Assembly: GCA_003354225.1 (NCBI GenBank)
Contig: PIVH01000062.1
Location: 1 to 8,758, forward strand
Origin: Globobulimina sp.
Lineage: Eukaryota; Foraminifera; Rotaliida
DNA: 8,758 nt
Direction: 5' to 3'
This document shows positions 6,079 to 8,758 of this stretch, one piece after another. The notes under the pieces were generated by a model that worked only from the letters and a program-made list of their open reading frames with translations, was not told where the DNA came from and ran no database searches. Both the position numbers and the translations under genes were made by a program. Numbering within the stretch: position 1 is the first letter of the stretch; each line of letters opens with the position of its first letter.

Positions 6079-6580
6079 ATGGCTACTGGAAGAGTCAGTC
6101 TCGACAGCATCACAGGCAACGCAGCAGAGTTCGATACGTTTGGCGAATATTGCTTGTTTAAATTGCGGATGATATTGCAACAAAATGAAGATTTTGCGGC
6201 AATCCCAATCCAAATGAATATTGGAAAAATTTGGAAATCTCGGTTTGTCATTAAATTAGCTGCGCATTTGCCAGAGCATACACGGCAAATAGCAATTGGT
6301 GGTGCGGCCTTAGATAAATCGTTAGACGGATATGAGCCGCAAAAAATTAAAAAATGTTGCCCCGTATTGTACGCTTTAATATATGACAAAGAGAACAAAG
6401 ATATGCGACTAATATGCAATGAATTTGAAGAGACTATGAGTGAATGGCATGAGGAGATTAATGCATATAGAATGTTTTACATGCAACGACTTGATAAGAC
6501 CTATAATATCACCAATAACAACACCAATAATAACCATAATATCAACAATAACAACATCAATAATAACAACACCATTGCAG
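6079..6580 (+). CDS. Gene D exon 1: shared module plus Asn tract
   Basis: The exon is 502 nt and ends in phase 1 at GCAG|GTATTG. Residues 1-142 are the third copy of the module found in A and B, more diverged (T-G-R-V-S-L-D-S). The Trp-containing K-I-W-K-S-R-F segment aligns with the L-W-K-L / L-W-N-F segments. Residues 143-164 are mostly Asn from AAT/AAC-rich DNA at 6505-6570. Confidence 0.8.
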
Positions 6581-8758
6581 GTATTGCGAATTTGCGTTAT
6601 ATTTATTGCGAATTTGCGTTATATTTATATATTGTTTATATAGTATTTATATACATATTTATACCCTAGTTATATACTATTTATAACTTTATTTACTATA
6701 TATAGAATTTATTCCATCCGCCACCGCAAATATTATTCTGCCACCCATTAGCAGCTTTATGGAGGCTCCCTTAACCCCACAACAAATGCCAAAGACCACT
6801 CCCATAACGATGATAAAAGATAAAAAAAAAGAAAAGGCTGAAAAAGAATTGGCAGAGAAAATAGAGAGAAAGGCAGCAATACAACGTTTAAAGAATTATT
6901 CTAAGTTTTTTAATTGGGCGGCCGGTATGTTTATGACATTAATACGTCCTCATTTGCTACCAGAGGAGGTTAGTTTGCTCATTGTGTATCGAGAGAATTG
7001 GTGGGTTATTAATAAGGACATCGTTGAAAATTGTGTTTTAGATTTAACTGCAGAGAAAAAATTAACAAATGTTAATAGTAAGGAAGCATTGTTATTTTTA
7101 CACGTTAAGTTATATATAAATATATTATAAACAATATGTAAATATATAGTAAATGATATATAAATATATTATGAATATAATTTATAACTTATGTAATATT
7201 TACATATTATTTATATAATAGTTATATACTATTTATATATTATTTATATAGAAAAAAGGTAAATTAAATATTATTAATGGACTTAAATTAAAATGCCATA
7301 CTGATTACAGCTCCTTTAAATTCGGCAGTCCGTGGATTAATGCTGAATCTTTCAATATAAATGGTCTTGGAAAGCATTTCGTCGGTGTCCCTAAAAACAG
7401 AGAGAATGATACGTGGCGTGAAGACCATCCAGATATTGCGGGTGTATTACGGTTATTTATATATATTTATATTATATTTATATATTATTTATATAATATT
7501 TACATGTTATTTATATATATATATATATATTTACATAGTTATGCTGTTAGAAATGTTATTAATTATGCTGTTGATGAATATATGGAGCATGAAGTTATTG
7601 CGAAGTATGAGAAGGGAGTAATTGGATATAAGCGAAGAGTCGCTCGTGTCAATAAAAATTATGAAAAGAATATCATTAAATATGAAGGTAAAAGCAGAGG
7701 AGCGAAAAATGAACCAACCGTTAACGTACAATATACTCAAAGATTGGTCGACGAAAATGGACAAATAACCACAATGAAGATTGATGAACAATTAAAAGTA
7801 TCAAAATTAGATCATCATTTGGATTTTGGCATATCTCTTATTCCTGAATATGTTGGCGTTTTTCAGGATAACGCGCCAGTGCCTACGAAGCACCATTTGA
7901 CTGAACAATATCTGAGCAAATTCATACTGTTTGGATATGTCCCCGGATTAAATTTACATCCGTCATATATCACTGACACATTAGAAGTCTTAGGACTTGT
8001 TGACATGACAAGTATGATATAAACACTATATAAATATCATATAAATATCATATAAATATTATATAAATAAGATCAAGATGATGATGTGGTTCAAAGAATG
8101 TATAAGTGGTCCCGGGAACCACCGCCACCGTCAAAAGATGAAAAAGAAAACGGTAAGTGTGTCATACCTTTATATAAATTACCTGCTTTGAATCAGCGTC
8201 ATAAACTTTTATTAAAAAATCCATTACCCCGTAACATTACAAAACCATTTTTATCGCGTGAAATACTTCTATCTAATTCAAAATATAAAGAAAAACGCGA
8301 TAAAATTAGAATTAAGAAGGAAAAAAAGATGAAAAAGGCTGGAAACAGTAAAAGGGAAATGGATAGTGATGAATTGGACGATTTTGAAACTACGCTAACT
8401 GATTTTGTGCAAACTGCTGCTGAAAAGTATGGATATAAACGAAACAACTCTCAACGAAATGATGATCCTTCACAATATGAAGAATCCCCAAAGCGCAAAA
8501 GTTATGATTTTATTTATACAATATTTATATTATATTTACAAATTATTTACATCACATTTATATACCATTTATATATTAATTAGGCAGGAATAAAGGAGAT
8601 CCTGATATGATGGACGTTGACAGTGAGGAAGAAAAAAAAGAAAAAAAAAAAAAGAAAAAAAGTAAAACAGGAAAAAAAAGAAAAAAAAAAAAAGAAGGAA
8701 AAGAAGAAGGAAAAGGAAAAGGAAAAGAAAAAGACAAAGGAAGAGGAAAAGGAGAAGG
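6079..8758 (+). CDS. Gene D: TGRVSLD-module protein, >=6 exons, 3' truncated
   Basis: This is an unrecognised family. The model is join(6079-6580, 6706-7103, 7252-7451, 7539-8011, 8072-8500, 8584->8758), giving 725 or more residues and cut by the window end. Exon ends are in phases 1, 0, 2, 1, 1. The start at 6079 is chosen because it gives M-A-T-G-R-V-S-L-D as in genes A and B; an in-frame ATG lies 12 nt upstream. Order of regions: shared module (1-142), Asn-rich tract (143-164), Lys/Glu-rich helix (205-232), a globular middle (about 235-560), basic segments, and an extremely Lys-rich end from about 685. There is no signal peptide. It is the only plus-strand gene here. The Lys-rich tail could act in nuclear targeting or nucleic-acid binding (inference). 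Confidence 0.8.
6581..6705 (+). repeat. Gene D intron 1 (125 nt, phase 1), 22-bp tandem repeat
   Basis: It begins GTATTG and ends ATATATAG. Two identical 22-bp copies (6583-6604 and 6605-6626, with core TGCGAATTTGCG) are followed by T-rich-orientation 11-bp units. Its length is 59 + 6 x 11. Unspliced, the frame stays open until a stop at 6667. Confidence 0.75.
6706..7103 (+). CDS. Gene D exon 2: Lys/Glu helix and hydrophobic domain
   Basis: The exon is 398 nt, residues 168-300, and ends in phase 0. It begins in frame (E-F-I-P-S-A) 53 nt before its first ATG, so that ATG at 6759 is internal. A Pro/Thr-rich stretch precedes a highly charged helix (205-232), then an aromatic segment (F-F-N-W-A-A-G-M-F) and a conserved-looking core with E-N-W-W-V-I. 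No family is recognised. Confidence 0.8.
7104..7251 (+). repeat. Gene D intron 2 (148 nt, phase 0), both orientations
   Basis: It begins GTTAAG and ends TTATATAG. The first half carries TATAAATA-oriented units and the second half TATTTATA-oriented units, so it can fold back on itself. It joins two exons in phase 0. The next possible donor (GTTATA, 5 nt on) would hit a stop. Confidence 0.7.
7252..7451 (+). CDS. Gene D exon 3 (no ATG-started ORF)
   Basis: The exon is 200 nt, residues 301-366, with phase 0 entry and phase 2 exit. It is open in the spliced frame from K-K-G-K-L-N through F-G-S-P-W-I-N-A to H-P-D-I-A-G-V-L. Its mixed, well-composed sequence in an AT desert supports it as a genuine exon. 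Confidence 0.75.
7452..7538 (+). repeat. Gene D intron 3 (87 nt, phase 2), in-frame and stop-free
   Basis: It begins GTTATT and ends TTACATAG. T-rich-orientation units run into a TA dinucleotide run at 7513-7530. Its length is a multiple of three and it has no stop in the gene's frame. Retention would therefore insert 29 residues of almost pure Tyr, Ile, Leu and Phe. It may be a true intron, a retained one, or coding. Confidence 0.55.
7539..8011 (+). CDS. Gene D exon 4: main globular region
   Basis: The exon is 473 nt, residues 367-524, and ends in phase 1 at ACAA|GTATGA. It starts Y-A-V-R-N-V-I-N-Y-A-V-D. A Lys/Arg-rich middle is followed by a folded-looking C-terminal half with Q-D-N-A-P-V-P and F-G-Y-V-P-G-L-N-L-H-P. 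No family is recognised. Confidence 0.85.
8012..8071 (+). repeat. Gene D intron 4 (60 nt, phase 1), A-rich orientation
   Basis: It begins GTATGATATAA and ends ATAAATAAG, the only AAG acceptor in the set. Near-perfect ATATAAATATC/T units run in the opposite orientation to introns 1, 3 and 5 of the same gene. Confidence 0.75.
8072..8500 (+). CDS. Gene D exon 5: basic linker region
   Basis: The exon is 429 nt, residues 525-667, phase 1 at both ends. It begins N-Q-D-D-D-V-V-Q. It has a Pro cluster (R-E-P-P-P-P-S-K), a Lys-rich stretch around 610-630, and an acidic D-E-L-D-D-F-E segment. It ends P-K-R-K at the donor, an SV40-like nuclear-localisation pattern. Confidence 0.8.
8501..8583 (+). repeat. 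Gene D intron 5 (83 nt, phase 1), T-rich orientation
   Basis: It begins GTTATG and ends TTAATTAG. It carries T-rich units with TTACATCACATTTATATACC, also seen on the plus strand in gene B intron 5. An AG four bases further on would lead to a stop, so the acceptor is fixed by frame. Confidence 0.7.
8584..8758 (+). CDS. Gene D exon 6 (partial): Lys-rich tail
   Basis: At least 175 nt, running off the window in an open frame. After a short acidic lead (D-P-D-M-M-D-V-D-S-E-E-E) the protein is almost only Lys, Glu, Gly and Arg. It is coded by a near-continuous purine strand from about 8616, with rare T or C interruptions. Such tracts are prone to slippage in replication and in sequencing, so the frame beyond here should be treated with care. 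Confidence 0.7.

Noticed and set aside
6021-6419. Minus-strand ORF opposite gene D exon 1
   Set aside because: Gene D exon 1 on the plus strand is supported by homology to two other modules; the antisense frame has no such support.
1-8758. Bacterial or phage origin with repeats inserted into broken genes
   Set aside because: Random insertion would not leave GT at one edge, AG at the other, and a restored frame at 19 of 19 sites. No ribosome-binding sites precede the starts.
1-8758. tRNA, rRNA or other structured RNA genes
   Set aside because: No cloverleaf-like GTTCRANNC arm or conserved rRNA stretch was seen by eye on either strand.

Overview
The window is strongly AT-rich eukaryotic-type DNA, from either a nuclear genome or a DNA virus or element that uses a spliceosome. 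The case rests on splicing. Read as simple ORFs, the window looks like short fragments that each run into AT repeats and stop. If the repeats are removed as GT...AG introns, the fragments join in frame into four multi-exon genes. I placed 19 introns of 59-202 nt. Fourteen begin GTAT, fifteen end TAG, three end CAG and one ends AAG. The phase closes at every junction, and exons without any usable ATG become part of long proteins. I recognise no known protein family in any of the four genes, so the organism is left open. Candidates are a very compact protist or fungal genome, an endogenous viral element, or a nucleus-replicating large DNA virus.

Layout: 1-285 is non-coding and holds a nested inverted repeat. 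Three genes lie head-to-tail on the minus strand: gene C (5992 to 2565, 7 exons, 946 aa), gene B (2457 to 1154, 7 exons including four of 30-45 nt, 303 aa) and gene A (1061 to 286, 3 exons, 204 aa). Only 107 and 92 nt separate them. Gene D (6079 to beyond 8758, at least 6 exons, at least 725 aa) diverges from gene C across an 86-nt shared upstream region and is cut by the window end.

The genes are related to each other. A, B and D all open with the same roughly 140-165 aa module, starting M-x-T-G-R-[LV]-S-L-D. In each it is encoded by one first exon that ends at a phase-1 intron and is followed by a different body. B and C share an internal D-W-T-E-K-S-F-R-N block. A and B share a late exon edge and the intron after it. 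This looks like a locally duplicated, exon-shuffled family. The biochemical role is unknown; Lys-rich tails suggest nucleic-acid contact or nuclear location for A and D, by inference only.

The most unusual feature is the introns. Sixteen of 19 contain an 11-bp minisatellite with unit about ATATAAATANT, in either orientation relative to the gene. Twelve of the 19 lengths equal 4 or 5 modulo 11. Two homologous introns (in A and B) differ by exactly 11 nt, and one intron in B is absent from the matching place in C. This suggests introns that arise from, and grow or shrink by, an 11-bp unit, similar in spirit to introner elements. All gene models are read by eye and unsupported by transcript data.
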